Assembly: GCA_963933095.1 (NCBI GenBank)
Contig: CAWVSV010000008.1
Span: 1 to 40,117 of the forward strand
Length of the DNA: 40,117 nucleotides
DNA from: UBA1124 sp963933095
Lineage (GTDB): Bacteria > Pseudomonadota > Gammaproteobacteria > Pseudomonadales > Cellvibrionaceae
Reading direction: 5' to 3'
Both the position numbers and the translations under genes were made by a program. How positions within the stretch are numbered: the stretch's first letter is position 1; every line of letters begins with the position of its first letter. Positions 1 to 7,785 of the stretch are shown in pieces. The notes beneath the pieces were generated by a model. The model was not told the origin of the DNA and searched no databases. It saw nothing but the letters and a program-made list of their open reading frames with translations.

Positions 1-125
1 GTAGAAAATAAAGGATCACTCTCTTGTGTTATTGCAGATACAGATTGTTGTAGCTGAGGCAGTAAATAAGATTGATGACTACAACCTACGACCATAAAAG
101 ACAGAAATAACCAGAAATATTTCAC
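1..125 (-). CDS. Lipoprotein, N-terminal part only (cut by window edge)
   Basis: A minus-strand frame opens with GTG at 123-125 and runs off the left edge (41 codons visible). It begins with a Lys-containing n-region, a hydrophobic stretch (YFWLFLSFMVVG) and a lipobox-like VVGC, so the product is probably a lipoprotein with Cys at about residue 14. An AGGTG Shine-Dalgarno sequence sits about 7 bases before the GTG. After the Cys comes a Gln/Ser-rich segment. The family cannot be recognised from this fragment. Confidence 0.55.
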   Translation of the reverse strand, partial: MKYFWLFLSFMVVGCSHQSYLLPQLQQSVSAITQESDPLFS

Positions 126-253
126 GTTTACACCTATGAGCTATCAGTGAATGGCGCTGTTTAATATCAAACTTGAGCAGCAACAAAAACATTCTTTAAA
201 TTATAGTTATGCTCACCTAAATAAACGAAAAGTCAGTTAGCAAGGCTTTTTTT

Positions 254-718
254 CTAACTCCCCCCTTTATAGCCGTTTTGGCGCCAGGCTTCGTAGCTGA
301 TTATGGCCACGGCATTGGAAAGGTTCAGACTTCGGTTGTTCTGACACATCGGAATCCTTAACCGCAAAGTCTCATCAATGTTATCGCGAATACTATCGGG
401 CAAACCACTGGTTTCAGAACCAAATAGCAGCACATCATCGGGGTGGTATTCAATCTGATCGTGCGGGCGACTGCCCTTAGTAGTGCAAGCTAGGATGCGT
501 TTTCCGGTCATGGCATCAAAAAAGGCCTGATAGTTAGCATGGCGCGTGACATTGGCCATATCGTGATAATCGAGTCCGGCACGGCGCAATTTCTTCTCTT
601 CAAAATCAAAACCGAGCGGTTCTATGAGATGCAGTTGACAGCCATTATTGGCGGCCAAGCGAATAATATTACCGGTATTGGGGGCTATTTTTGGTTCAAA
701 CAGAGCGATATGGAACAT
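254..718 (-). CDS. trmL: tRNA (cytidine/uridine(34)-2'-O)-methyltransferase TrmL
   Basis: SPOUT-family methyltransferase that 2'-O-methylates the wobble base of tRNA-Leu isoacceptors, using SAM. The protein has 154 residues, the normal family length. It opens with the family's FEPKIAPNTGNIIR segment (residues 7-20). The SAM-binding knot is visible as LFGSETSGLP (98-107) and IPMCQNNRSLNLSNAVAI (122-139). The ATG at 718 is kept because the protein aligns to the family from its first residues. It stands alone, 81 bases from the terminator of the next minus-strand gene. It is one of several tRNA-modification genes here, with mnmC and dusC. Confidence 0.95.
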   Translation of the reverse strand: MFHIALFEPKIAPNTGNIIRLAANNGCQLHLIEPLGFDFEEKKLRRAGLDYHDMANVTRHANYQAFFDAMTGKRILACTTKGSRPHDQIEYHPDDVLLFGSETSGLPDSIRDNIDETLRLRIPMCQNNRSLNLSNAVAIISYEAWRQNGYKGGS

Positions 719-780
719 AGAAAACTCACGAAATATTATTGAGGCGTCTAGAGCGAAGCCCTTTCAGATACAGCCAATAA

Positions 781-820
781 AAACCTAAAAAGCAGAGCCC
801 AAGCTCTGCTTTTTAGGTTT
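781..820. terminator. Bidirectional intrinsic terminator
   Basis: A perfect 18-bp inverted repeat (arms 781-798 and 803-820) with a CCAA loop. Each arm carries GCAGAGC next to an A/T tract, so the hairpin ends in Ts on both strands. It lies just downstream of the minus-strand zinc-finger gene and upstream of trmL, so it probably ends the zinc-finger transcript. Confidence 0.85.
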
Positions 821-837
821 AGCGCATTCATAAATCT

Positions 838-1053
838 TTAGCAGGCTATACCCGCTCGAATTCGTTTTGCTTGCTGCCGACAGCGATTACTGCAGTACTT
901 GGCGGTGGCAATCGCCTTAAATTTTACGTCACAAATCAGGCACAGCTTGTCATGGATTTGTCGTCTCGCCGCGAGGGCGGCACCCAGCGACAAGATACTG
1001 CGATCCGCGCTAAAAATATCATGGGTGGATTTATCTCGATTATCTACAGCCAT
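838..1053 (-). CDS. Small zinc-finger protein of unknown function
   Basis: A 71-residue basic protein. The C-terminal half has CLIC followed after 14 residues by CSNRC, so the spacing is C-x2-C-x14-C-x3-C, then QQAKRIR. This looks like a treble-clef or FCS-type zinc finger, as in DUF2256-like small proteins ending in a YCSxxCR motif. The N-terminal half is polar and then alanine-rich. I chose the ATG at 1053 because AAGAGGTG lies about 6 bases before it; a GTG at 1089 would add 12 residues but has no such signal. The terminator at 781-820 follows it. The role is unknown; nucleic-acid binding is an inference from the basic finger. Confidence 0.65.
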   Translation of the reverse strand: MAVDNRDKSTHDIFSADRSILSLGAALAARRQIHDKLCLICDVKFKAIATAKYCSNRCRQQAKRIRAGIAC

Positions 1054-1242
1054 TTCAGCACCTCTTCTTCCAGCCAGGGACAATGACACAAATGCGCTTA
1101 CGTATCAACAACCTAGTCCCTCACTTATTCCGCTGTATTACTACTGCCTAGGGAAAAATAGTGCCTGACTATGACTATCCTTGGGACGCCCTCGATTTTT
1201 CAACGTAAAATGGCGATACAGTCATTACAGACATTTTCAATC

Positions 1243-1341
1243 ATGAATAAAATTTATTTTTTATTAGACTTAGTAACCAGCACCGAATCGCCCGATGGTG
1301 ACGCCAACCAATGGGCTACACAGCGGGCACAAGAGCTATGA
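1243..1341 (+). CDS. 32-residue upstream ORF coupled to flavodoxin
   Basis: ATG at 1243, ending at TGA 1339-1341. The TGA overlaps the flavodoxin ATG (1338-1340) as ATGA. The peptide starts MNKIYFLLDLVTSTE and ends in a polar WATQRAQEL segment. There is no strong Shine-Dalgarno sequence before it. The 4-base overlap suggests translational coupling to the flavodoxin. It could be a leader peptide or a genuine small protein; I do not recognise its family. Confidence 0.4.
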   Translation: MNKIYFLLDLVTSTESPDGDANQWATQRAQEL

Positions 1342-1874
1342 CGGCGGCGATTGGCTTGTTTTACGGCAGTTCCACCTGCTATACCCAGATGACCGCAGAT
1401 AAGATAGCCGCCAAGTTGGAACAGCGCTTTGGCCGGCCCATGGTTGATATTCACAATATTGCCGAGCAGCCCATTGCACTAGCCCTGCATTACAAGCACT
1501 TGATTATGGGCATCCCAACGTGGGATTACGGCGAACTGCAAGAAGACTGGGAGGAGATTTGGGACGATATCGCCGAACTGGACCTGTCGGGTAAGTTATT
1601 TTCACTTTACGGTCAGGGCGACCAAGAGGGTTATCCCGAGTGGTTTTTAGATGCCATGGGTTTTCTACACAGCGCGCTCAATCAATGCGGCGCTAAGGCC
1701 TGTGGCTATCGTCCAACTGCGGGTTTTGAATTCGAAGCATCTAAGGCTCTGACCTTGGACAAGAGCCAATTTGTTGGTTTAGCGCTGGACGATGAAAGTG
1801 AGTTTGATTTAAGCGAACAACGCATCGATGTGTGGTTAGAACAGATCATTCACGAGTTTGGTTTACAGCTGTGA
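1338..1874 (+). CDS. Flavodoxin
   Basis: FMN-binding electron carrier of 178 residues. The phosphate-binding loop reads GLFYGSSTCYTQ near residues 6-17 (numbered from the ATG at 1338). The FMN stacking loop is GIPTWDYGELQEDWE, followed by LYGQGDQEGYPEWFLDA, all diagnostic of long-chain flavodoxins. An in-frame codon at 1311 would add nine residues with no family similarity, so I use 1338, which overlaps the upstream ORF. The 3' end overlaps mnmC by GTGA. The redox partner is not identifiable here. Confidence 0.9.
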   Translation: MTAAIGLFYGSSTCYTQMTADKIAAKLEQRFGRPMVDIHNIAEQPIALALHYKHLIMGIPTWDYGELQEDWEEIWDDIAELDLSGKLFSLYGQGDQEGYPEWFLDAMGFLHSALNQCGAKACGYRPTAGFEFEASKALTLDKSQFVGLALDDESEFDLSEQRIDVWLEQIIHEFGLQL

Positions 1875-3703
1875 ATCTCAAGGACAAAATTCAAGCACTT
1901 AACAACGGTGCTAACTTTACCCTAATCGATATCAGTGTTCAGGACCTCGAGGCTAAAAATAAATATGGCTATGCCAATTTATTTACAAGCTGGCATATCT
2001 GGCAGCAGAGCGCGCCTAAAGGCTGCCAACTACAATTTGTCCTGCTGCTGAATAAACCCTTAAACCGCGACGAATTCGCCGACAAGTTAGGCACGCAAAT
2101 TGATGGTGATTTAGTCGAACAGCTGCTCACGCAATATCCACTGCATACCTCCAATGGCTTTCATCGACTAAATTTGGGCACTATAACGCTCACTCTAATT
2201 GTCGATACGACCTTCGCCGGGCTTGCCCAGCTTAAGCGCTCGCAACATCCATTGTATAGATCGCGCAACCAACTGGCCGATCATTGGCTATTAGGCGAGC
2301 GTGAGATAGATGCAGAGCTGAGTGAATTGATCACTGAACTGAGTCAGTCTGGTGCAGCCCCCCTGTCGCTACCGAACACAGCGCATATAACTCATGTGGA
2401 TTTCATCGAGGGTGCTTACAACTCGCCCTACCCTGCACCTTGGCACCTATCTGATAAGACCGATTGCAGCGACAAAACCGCACTGATTATCGGTGGCGGC
2501 TTGGCCGGCTGCCACAGCGCTCGCGCACTGGCCGAGCGCGGTTTTCAGGTAACCATTATCGAGCGACACAGCCAGCTGGCGCAGGAGAGCTCTGGCAATC
2601 CTCAAGGTATGCTCTACGCCAAACTGTCGCCACGCGATGAAACGCTGCCAGCCTTTAACCTCGCCAGTATGATGTATGCCCAGAGGCACTATGCGCCATT
2701 TTGGCGAGCTAAAACCGAAGTCAATGCGGGCCAAGACTGCGGTGTGCTGCAACTGGCCCATACCGAAAAAGAGAAAATACTGCAGCAAAAACTGCGCGAC
2801 CAATTTGCAGGCAGCGAGCTAATTGAATTTGTTGATGCCAAGCGCGCCAGTGATATTGCCGGTGTTAGTGTCGATCTGGGCGGGCTGTTCTTCCCGCATG
2901 CGGGATGGTTATCCCCTGCCGCCGTATGCCGCGACCTCTGCCGCCATGACAAGATCACTTTGATCGCAACTGCCGAGGTCGAAATACTAGAACATAAACA
3001 GCAGCAATGGCGCGCCTATAAAAAATCGGGCGAACTTATCATTCAGGCACAAATCGCTATTATCACCACCGCCAGCAGCGCCAAAAATCTGCAACAAACA
3101 GAGTACTTGCCGCTGAAACCCATTCGCGGTCAGGTAAGCTATTTACCGGTCACTAACGAAAGCCTAGAACTTCAAACAGTGGTCTGCGCCGAGGGTTATT
3201 TATCTCCCGCCGTCACGGCGTCAAGAGCCTGCGCCGCCCACAATGGTTTAGGAGCTAGTTTTAACCTGCGCGACAGCAATACCGAGCTGACCGAGAAAGA
3301 CCACCAGCACAATCTCGACAACCTCATTCATCATACTCCCAAATTGGCGCAGCTATTTGGCCCCTTAAATACCCAGCAGCTCGACGGCCGCGTCGCCTTT
3401 CGATGCACCACCCCTGATTACATGCCACTGGTCGGCCCGGTGCCAATAAAAGACGAATTTATCGAGACCTACGCGCTGCTGCGGAAAAATGCCAAATCCA
3501 GTATTCCCAAGGCAGGGCCGCACTATAAAAATCTTTACTGTAGTGTGGGTTATGGGTCTCGCGGTCTGGCTTATGCACCGCTAGCGGCCGAATTCTTAGC
3601 CGCGCAAATCTGTAATGAACCCTCGCCACTGCCCGCCAACTATCAACAGACATTGCACCCTGGCCGTTTTATGATCCGCGATTTAACCCGCAATAAAATT
3701 TAA
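1871..3703 (+). CDS. mnmC: MnmC, FAD oxidase intact, methyltransferase domain degenerate
   Basis: tRNA 5-carboxymethylaminomethyl-uridine modification enzyme. The C-terminal FAD domain (from about residue 204, ALIIGGGLAG) is intact: it has NPQGMLYAKLSPRDE, HAGWLSPAAVC, PIRGQVSY, RCTTPDYMPLVG and GYGSRGLAYAPL. It should convert cmnm5U to nm5U at tRNA wobble position 34. The N-terminal domain still matches the family in segments such as FTSWHIWQQ, EQLLTQYPLH and GFHRLNLG. However, it lacks about 60 N-terminal residues, has KYGYANLF where GFGTGLNF should be, and lacks the DGFAPxxNPxMW motif. The methyltransferase is therefore probably dead. I chose the GTG at 1871, which overlaps the flavodoxin stop as GTGA and gives 610 residues; an ATG at 1832 in the same frame is the alternative. 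Confidence 0.92.
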   Translation: MNLKDKIQALNNGANFTLIDISVQDLEAKNKYGYANLFTSWHIWQQSAPKGCQLQFVLLLNKPLNRDEFADKLGTQIDGDLVEQLLTQYPLHTSNGFHRLNLGTITLTLIVDTTFAGLAQLKRSQHPLYRSRNQLADHWLLGEREIDAELSELITELSQSGAAPLSLPNTAHITHVDFIEGAYNSPYPAPWHLSDKTDCSDKTALIIGGGLAGCHSARALAERGFQVTIIERHSQLAQESSGNPQGMLYAKLSPRDETLPAFNLASMMYAQRHYAPFWRAKTEVNAGQDCGVLQLAHTEKEKILQQKLRDQFAGSELIEFVDAKRASDIAGVSVDLGGLFFPHAGWLSPAAVCRDLCRHDKITLIATAEVEILEHKQQQWRAYKKSGELIIQAQIAIITTASSAKNLQQTEYLPLKPIRGQVSYLPVTNESLELQTVVCAEGYLSPAVTASRACAAHNGLGASFNLRDSNTELTEKDHQHNLDNLIHHTPKLAQLFGPLNTQQLDGRVAFRCTTPDYMPLVGPVPIKDEFIETYALLRKNAKSSIPKAGPHYKNLYCSVGYGSRGLAYAPLAAEFLAAQICNEPSPLPANYQQTLHPGRFMIRDLTRNKI

Positions 3704-3740
3704 GCTTCGATTTAACGCTTATTTTGTAAGGGGTTACTAA

Positions 3741-4099
3741 ATGCAAAAGGGATTACCGCTGCTATAAGGAGTTGGCCACCGCCAACACAAACAGCCCGCC
3801 AGACTGGATTCTATCCACAACAACTGTGTGTATGGGGTGCTCGAGCGCCCATCACTGAGCAGTGCTGCTGCCCAGATCTATATCGACTTTATGGCCGATG
3901 TCGCCTGCGACGCCCTTAATCATTTACCACCACGCTGTATTAGCCGCAATCTCGATATGACTTTTGCCCATCACAGATCGAGCTCGATGAAATATTCAAC
4001 AGGGTAAATATTACCGTCAGCGGTACCGCCTATGTGAAATACAGTGCAGCGCCACGAACAAGAATAGCTAGAATAAAAAGAAACAGAGCAATAACTTAA
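3741..4099 (+). pseudogene. Broken ComFB-like gene
   Basis: An ATG at 3741 with a good AAGGGG Shine-Dalgarno is followed after eight codons by an in-frame TAA (3765-3767). The same frame then continues to 4007 and contains SIHNNCVYGVLE and DVACDALNHLPPRCISRNLD. These resemble the IHN and ALNxLPPRY motifs of late-competence ComFB-domain proteins. Near 3974 the sensible reading shifts frame to QIELDEIFNRVNITVSGTAY and runs to a TAA at 4097-4099. One nonsense codon plus one frameshift indicate a recent pseudogene, barring sequencing errors. The last bases overlap the convergent DUF502 gene. Confidence 0.7.
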
Positions 4100-4728
4100 C
4101 TGGATAGAATTTTAGAGCCAATCCCACAGGCTATTACTGTCCTCATCGCCGCCTCTACAGTAATGCTTGGTAACAGCTCAACACAGTCTAACGGCAAGTG
4201 ATAAACCATACCCGATGAAGGAATGGGAGCTGTAGGTACAAACACCGTATAAATAACTTGCCCATTACTGTCGTATTCATCAGTCACTATCGCCGTTACT
4301 ACCACAGGGTTGTCGGCGCCATAGATTCGGGCCTTACAGACCTTGCCATTGAATAGCGAGGCACTGTCATCGCTGCCAAGAAACTGAGATACCAGTTCAC
4401 GAATCATCCGATAGCCTGGCGCCAACTTAGACAGACTTTTATCAAAAATACTGTGCAGCCAGCGGCCAATCCCAGTTTTCACCAACAGGCCAATCGCAAA
4501 ACAAACACTAACAATCGTCGCTACTACGATCATATCTGCCATAAGCTCGTTTACATCGGCATGCGCTGTGAGCCAAGCTGTCAGCGGCTGAATAGCTCCG
4601 GTCACCATTACAAACAGCCACTGGAAAATCACCAGAAAAATAGTTAACGGCAACACTACCGCTAAGCCACCCAGTAGGGTCAAAGTAAAAAAGGCTTTTA
4701 AACGTTTCATAACAGCATCCGTATTCAT
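4096..4728 (-). CDS. DUF502 family membrane protein
   Basis: A 210-residue inner-membrane protein. Two membrane segments are clear, near residues 12-40 and 64-86. The soluble part begins with GIGRWLHSIFDKSLSKLAPGYRMIRELVSQFLG and has VFVPTAPIPSSGMVYHLP near residue 165, which is the DUF502 signature. The function of the family is unknown. Starts at 4728 (ATG) and 4710 (ATG, giving MKRLKAFFTLTLLGG) are both possible; most relatives begin like the second. It is divergent from the glutamine cyclotransferase gene across 57 bases. Confidence 0.88.
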   Translation of the reverse strand: MNTDAVMKRLKAFFTLTLLGGLAVVLPLTIFLVIFQWLFVMVTGAIQPLTAWLTAHADVNELMADMIVVATIVSVCFAIGLLVKTGIGRWLHSIFDKSLSKLAPGYRMIRELVSQFLGSDDSASLFNGKVCKARIYGADNPVVVTAIVTDEYDSNGQVIYTVFVPTAPIPSSGMVYHLPLDCVELLPSITVEAAMRTVIACGIGSKILSS

Positions 4729-4785
4729 CCTTAGGCTGTTATTATGGCAGAATTAAAGCCACAAGCCCCACAGTGAAGTTACCTA

Positions 4786-5601
4786 TTGCGTACTATCCTC
4801 TTAGCCTTATTGCTCACTCTTACCAACGCTTGCAGTCGGGCCGACATATCGACGCAATCATTAATTCAGCATTCCAGCTTTGAACTGCTGCAAAGCCGCG
4901 TTCACAATAGCCGCTACTTCACCCAAGGACTAACACTCGTTGATGGCAATTTCTATGAAAGTTCTGGCCACTATGGCCGCTCACAGCTCTACCGCTATCC
5001 GCTTGATGACGCTGAGCAAGATTGGCTGCAAAGAACCTTTTCCCGCGAGCATAAACAGCGCAGTATAGATAAATCACTGTTTGCCGAGGGCCTCACAAAG
5101 CTGGACGACAAACTCTATCTACTTAGCTGGAAGGCGGGTCGCGCCCTGAGCTTTGACGCCAAAACCCTTTCTCCAATATCTGAATTTAACTATGCAGGTC
5201 AGGGCTGGGGACTAACTGACAACGGCCGAGACCTGATTCGCTCGGACGGTAGTGACCGCCTCTTTTTTCACCAGGCTGATGATTTTAGCCTGCTAAAACA
5301 GCTACAAGTAAGAGGTCTAGGGCGCAGTTGGCAGAACATTAACGAACTGGAATATGTCAACGGTGTGATCTGGGCCAATATCTGGCAGGAGCAGATAATT
5401 ATCGCCGTCGATGCCGATAGCGGCCAAGTGCTGCAGAGCGTAGATTTAAGTGCAGTGGTACGCCTTGAGAATCCCCAGGGAGTGGACGCTGTTCTCAACG
5501 GTATTGCTTATGATCACCAGCGCAGTGCACTTTGGGTGACCGGAAAAAACTGGCGAAAGCTCTACCTGATTCGGGTCTCTCCCACTATTGAGTTAAAATA
5601 G
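4786..5601 (+). CDS. Glutaminyl-peptide cyclotransferase, exported
   Basis: Beta-propeller glutamine cyclotransferase of the plant/bacterial type, which forms N-terminal pyroglutamate on peptides. Family motifs are FTQGL (45-49), YESSGHYGRSQLYRY (57-71), FAEGLTKLDDKLYLLSWK, GWGLT, NINELEYVNGVIWANIW and LNGIAYD near the end. An export signal of about 15 residues ends LTNAC. This is a weak lipobox, so the protein is either a lipoprotein or a Sec-exported periplasmic protein. The start is TTG at 4786 and no upstream ATG is in frame. arfB begins 4 bases after its stop, so the two are probably co-transcribed. Confidence 0.88.
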   Translation: MRTILLALLLTLTNACSRADISTQSLIQHSSFELLQSRVHNSRYFTQGLTLVDGNFYESSGHYGRSQLYRYPLDDAEQDWLQRTFSREHKQRSIDKSLFAEGLTKLDDKLYLLSWKAGRALSFDAKTLSPISEFNYAGQGWGLTDNGRDLIRSDGSDRLFFHQADDFSLLKQLQVRGLGRSWQNINELEYVNGVIWANIWQEQIIIAVDADSGQVLQSVDLSAVVRLENPQGVDAVLNGIAYDHQRSALWVTGKNWRKLYLIRVSPTIELK

Positions 5602-5605
5602 CCCC

Positions 5606-6019
5606 ATGTTAATTATCTCTAATAACGTCACCATTCAAGACTGGGAACTGGTCATCACGGCCATCCGCGCCCAAGGCGCCGGTGGCCAAAATGTCAACAA
5701 GGTGTCCTCCGCTATTCACCTGCGCTTCGACATAAAACACTCCAGTCTGCCGGACTTTTACAAACAGCGTTTGCTGCGGCTACGCGACAGCCGCCTAACC
5801 GCCGATGGCGTTATTATTATCAAAGCGCAGACTCATCGCACCCAAGAGAAGAACCGTCAGGATGCTTTAGATCGCCTGAAAAAATTAATTTTAGAGGCTA
5901 CTGTTGTGCAAAAAAGACGCATCGCAACCAAGCCAACAAGAGGTTCACAAAAAAGAAGAGTCGATGGCAAGACCCAGCGCGGCGAAATCAAACGCGGCCG
6001 CGGTAAAGTAGATCATTAG
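5606..6019 (+). CDS. arfB: Peptidyl-tRNA hydrolase / ribosome rescue factor ArfB
   Basis: A class-I release-factor-like protein that frees stalled ribosomes by hydrolysing the peptidyl-tRNA. The catalytic GGQ is at residues 26-28 inside IRAQGAGGQNVNKVSSAIHL. The C-terminal tail is long and basic (KRRIATKPTRGSQKRRVDGK and following), as needed to insert in the empty mRNA channel. The length of 137 residues matches YaeJ/ArfB. It starts 4 bases after the cyclotransferase stop with only a weak Shine-Dalgarno, which suggests translational coupling. Confidence 0.95.
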   Translation: MLIISNNVTIQDWELVITAIRAQGAGGQNVNKVSSAIHLRFDIKHSSLPDFYKQRLLRLRDSRLTADGVIIIKAQTHRTQEKNRQDALDRLKKLILEATVVQKRRIATKPTRGSQKRRVDGKTQRGEIKRGRGKVDH

Positions 6020-6555
6020 TGCAGATTTAGAACAGAGCTAAAATTAAGATTAGAACAGTGAAGCTGCTGGGCAGGTTTTTGCTCCTCGGCAAGTGCGGCA
6101 GACATTAGGGTTCATAATATAAGAGCAATCTGCAGATCAAAATACATTTCAAATATTTCTGCGTTTATCGAAGAATTTGTCATAGAAAATAAAAAACTAA
6201 CCCCCGCGTTGATATAGCGGTTGCATCATTCAGCTGGAAAAGTGAAATTTCTAGCTCTACATTAGAGGTAAATATGTATGTCACTGTCTGGATAAAACCA
6301 ACAAACAGATTAGATACATTGCTTAAATGCCTGTCATGCAAGTCCTTTATGGATGCACCATTTAGAATAGTCTGATGCGAACTTAAAACACTTAATTCCC
6401 TTTTCCCACCGTACAGTTACTAAGTTAAGTAGCGTGACAAATATTGACTGGTTAGAATCAAATAAATTATGCTTTAACGCAATAACATGATCCTGAAAAT
6501 TTATAGCTAATAAAGGGCCTGGTTATATCAATCGCATTCACCCGCTCTGCACCCC
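6020..6555. other. Gap with no convincing gene
   Basis: AT-rich sequence between arfB and the terminator of the lysine-rich gene. I see no RNA gene or mobile element. A 63-codon minus-strand frame (6334-6522) has no usable start codon and no recognisable motif, so it is not called. Confidence 0.5.
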
Positions 6556-6596
6556 AAAAAAGCGACCGCAAACATTAATAAACAATATCTGCGGTC
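6556..6596 (-). terminator. Intrinsic terminator after lysine-rich small gene
   Basis: On the minus strand GACCGCA (6590-6596) pairs with TGCGGTC (6564-6570) and is followed by GC and six Ts (6556-6561). It lies about 50 bases after the stop of the 37-residue ORF. A second short hairpin, GGGGC-AGTAA-GCCCC at 6609-6623, lies between them. Confidence 0.65.
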
Positions 6597-6643
6597 CCTT
6601 AATTGATTGGGGCAGTAAGCCCCGACTAAAAATTAGACAGTTA

Positions 6644-6757
6644 TTATGTTAGCGCTTCGGCTCCAGCTTTCTTTGATTTCTTCGCCGCTTTCTTTTCCTT
6701 TGCGGTTAAAAGCGGTTTCTTTTTAACACTTTTTTTGTTGTCTTGACCTTTGCTCAT
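6644..6757 (-). CDS. Lysine-rich 37-residue protein
   Basis: ATG at 6757, stop TAA at 6644-6646. The peptide starts MSKGQDNKKSVKKKPLLTAK and continues EKKAAKKSKKAGAEALT. Nearly two in five residues are Lys and there is no Arg. This is the style of small, strongly basic proteins often found as orphan genes in gammaproteobacteria. A terminator follows at 6556-6596, which supports a real gene. It may bind nucleic acid or ribosomes, but that is inference from charge only. Confidence 0.6.
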   Translation of the reverse strand: MSKGQDNKKSVKKKPLLTAKEKKAAKKSKKAGAEALT

Positions 6758-7458
6758 TATATTTACCCACAGACATAAATTCATAAGCCTAAAGTCAGTT
6801 TGAGCTAACCTGAGGACGGTTCCTAAGTATAGACATCAATAAAGCGATGATGGCTATACGTAAGTTTATCAGTATGGCCCTAATGCAGAGCAACTAAAAG
6901 ATGTTATCGAAAAAGTTGCGCGACATGCTTAATTCAGCGCTAATGGCCACAATACCTGATCATAATGAAAACAATAGCGTATTGTTGCCGATAACATGCG
7001 TTTCACCGAGGCAGTTATTCTAACAAGTCATTCATGCAACGGGGCAAACCTGCATTTATGCCCTACAGGTACTCACACCGGCCATGGCATGCGCGTTGGT
7101 TTTTACCTTATGTTCAGAAGGAACAGGCCGAACATAAGCCTCTGCAATTTTTGCATTCACACCAATCTTGGTGAATGGCTGCCAGTTAGTTATCTATAAA
7201 CATATGCCCGTGATGTATAGGAACCTGAATACCGAAAAAGGCAGGAAACCTCAGAGCGGTTTTGCGGCGAAAAGCCGCCGTCAAACAATAACGTTTTATT
7301 AAGGATATTGACTAAACTGAACAGGCTATAAATATTTTTATTACAATGCAGCAGCGACGATGCACTGCTGTTCACTGAATATACCAATCAATTCGACGAT
7401 AAAGACTGGCTTGGACGGCTCGGCAAATGTGATAGAGGAATTGCTTGTGATTGACAGA
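6758..7458. other. Gap with possible gene remnants
   Basis: No intact gene. A short frame near 6865-6940 reads YGPNAEQLKDVIEKVARHA and then stops. It resembles the C-terminal tail of a tyrosine recombinase but is too short to call. A small GCGGC/GCCGC hairpin lies near 7264-7278. The region leads into the MazF-like fragment, so it may be an old island that has decayed. Confidence 0.35.
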
Positions 7459-7599
7459 ATGAGGGTGCAGTGGGTTGATTTAAACCCCACCCAAGGCAAT
7501 GAGCAAAGCGCTCTCCACCCTATATCAAACCTCCACTATTCTCGGCGATTTTTTTGCCGAATAAGCTTACTAATAATACTGCTTAAGGTAGAGAGATAG
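7459..7599 (+). pseudogene. MazF/PemK-type toxin fragment
   Basis: The ATG at 7459 begins MRVQWVDLNPTQGNEQSALHP, which resembles the N-terminal strand of MazF/PemK endoribonuclease toxins (WVDLNPTxGxEQxGxRP). After about 22 residues the similarity ends and the frame closes at 46 residues, while intact toxins have about 110. The conserved Arg-Pro pair is replaced by Leu-His-Pro. No complete antitoxin gene is visible upstream. I read it as a remnant of a toxin-antitoxin module. Confidence 0.5.
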
Positions 7600-7785
7600 C
7601 TGACGGCAATGATATCTCTTGTCTCTTAGCTTCGGTTGTTTTGGCCTCAGTCAGTGACGTATAAATATAGACGCCTTCACTGTAGCGAAAAGCCGTCTGG
7701 CTATAAACGCAATCAACTTAGTAAATAGCAGCGCCGACGCTAGCGCGCAAGAAGCGCCCTTTATTCCTGGCCCTACAACCCCAAC

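Noticed and set aside
6334..6522. A 63-codon minus-strand open frame downstream of arfB
   Set aside because: It has no start codon near its beginning, no Shine-Dalgarno and no recognisable motif. Chance is likely in AT-rich DNA.
6865..6940. Possible tyrosine-recombinase tail
   Set aside because: Only about 20 residues fit and no catalytic residue is visible, so it is not called as a gene.
7190..7387. A 65-codon minus-strand frame
   Set aside because: No Shine-Dalgarno, no family-like pattern and it lies in a decayed region.
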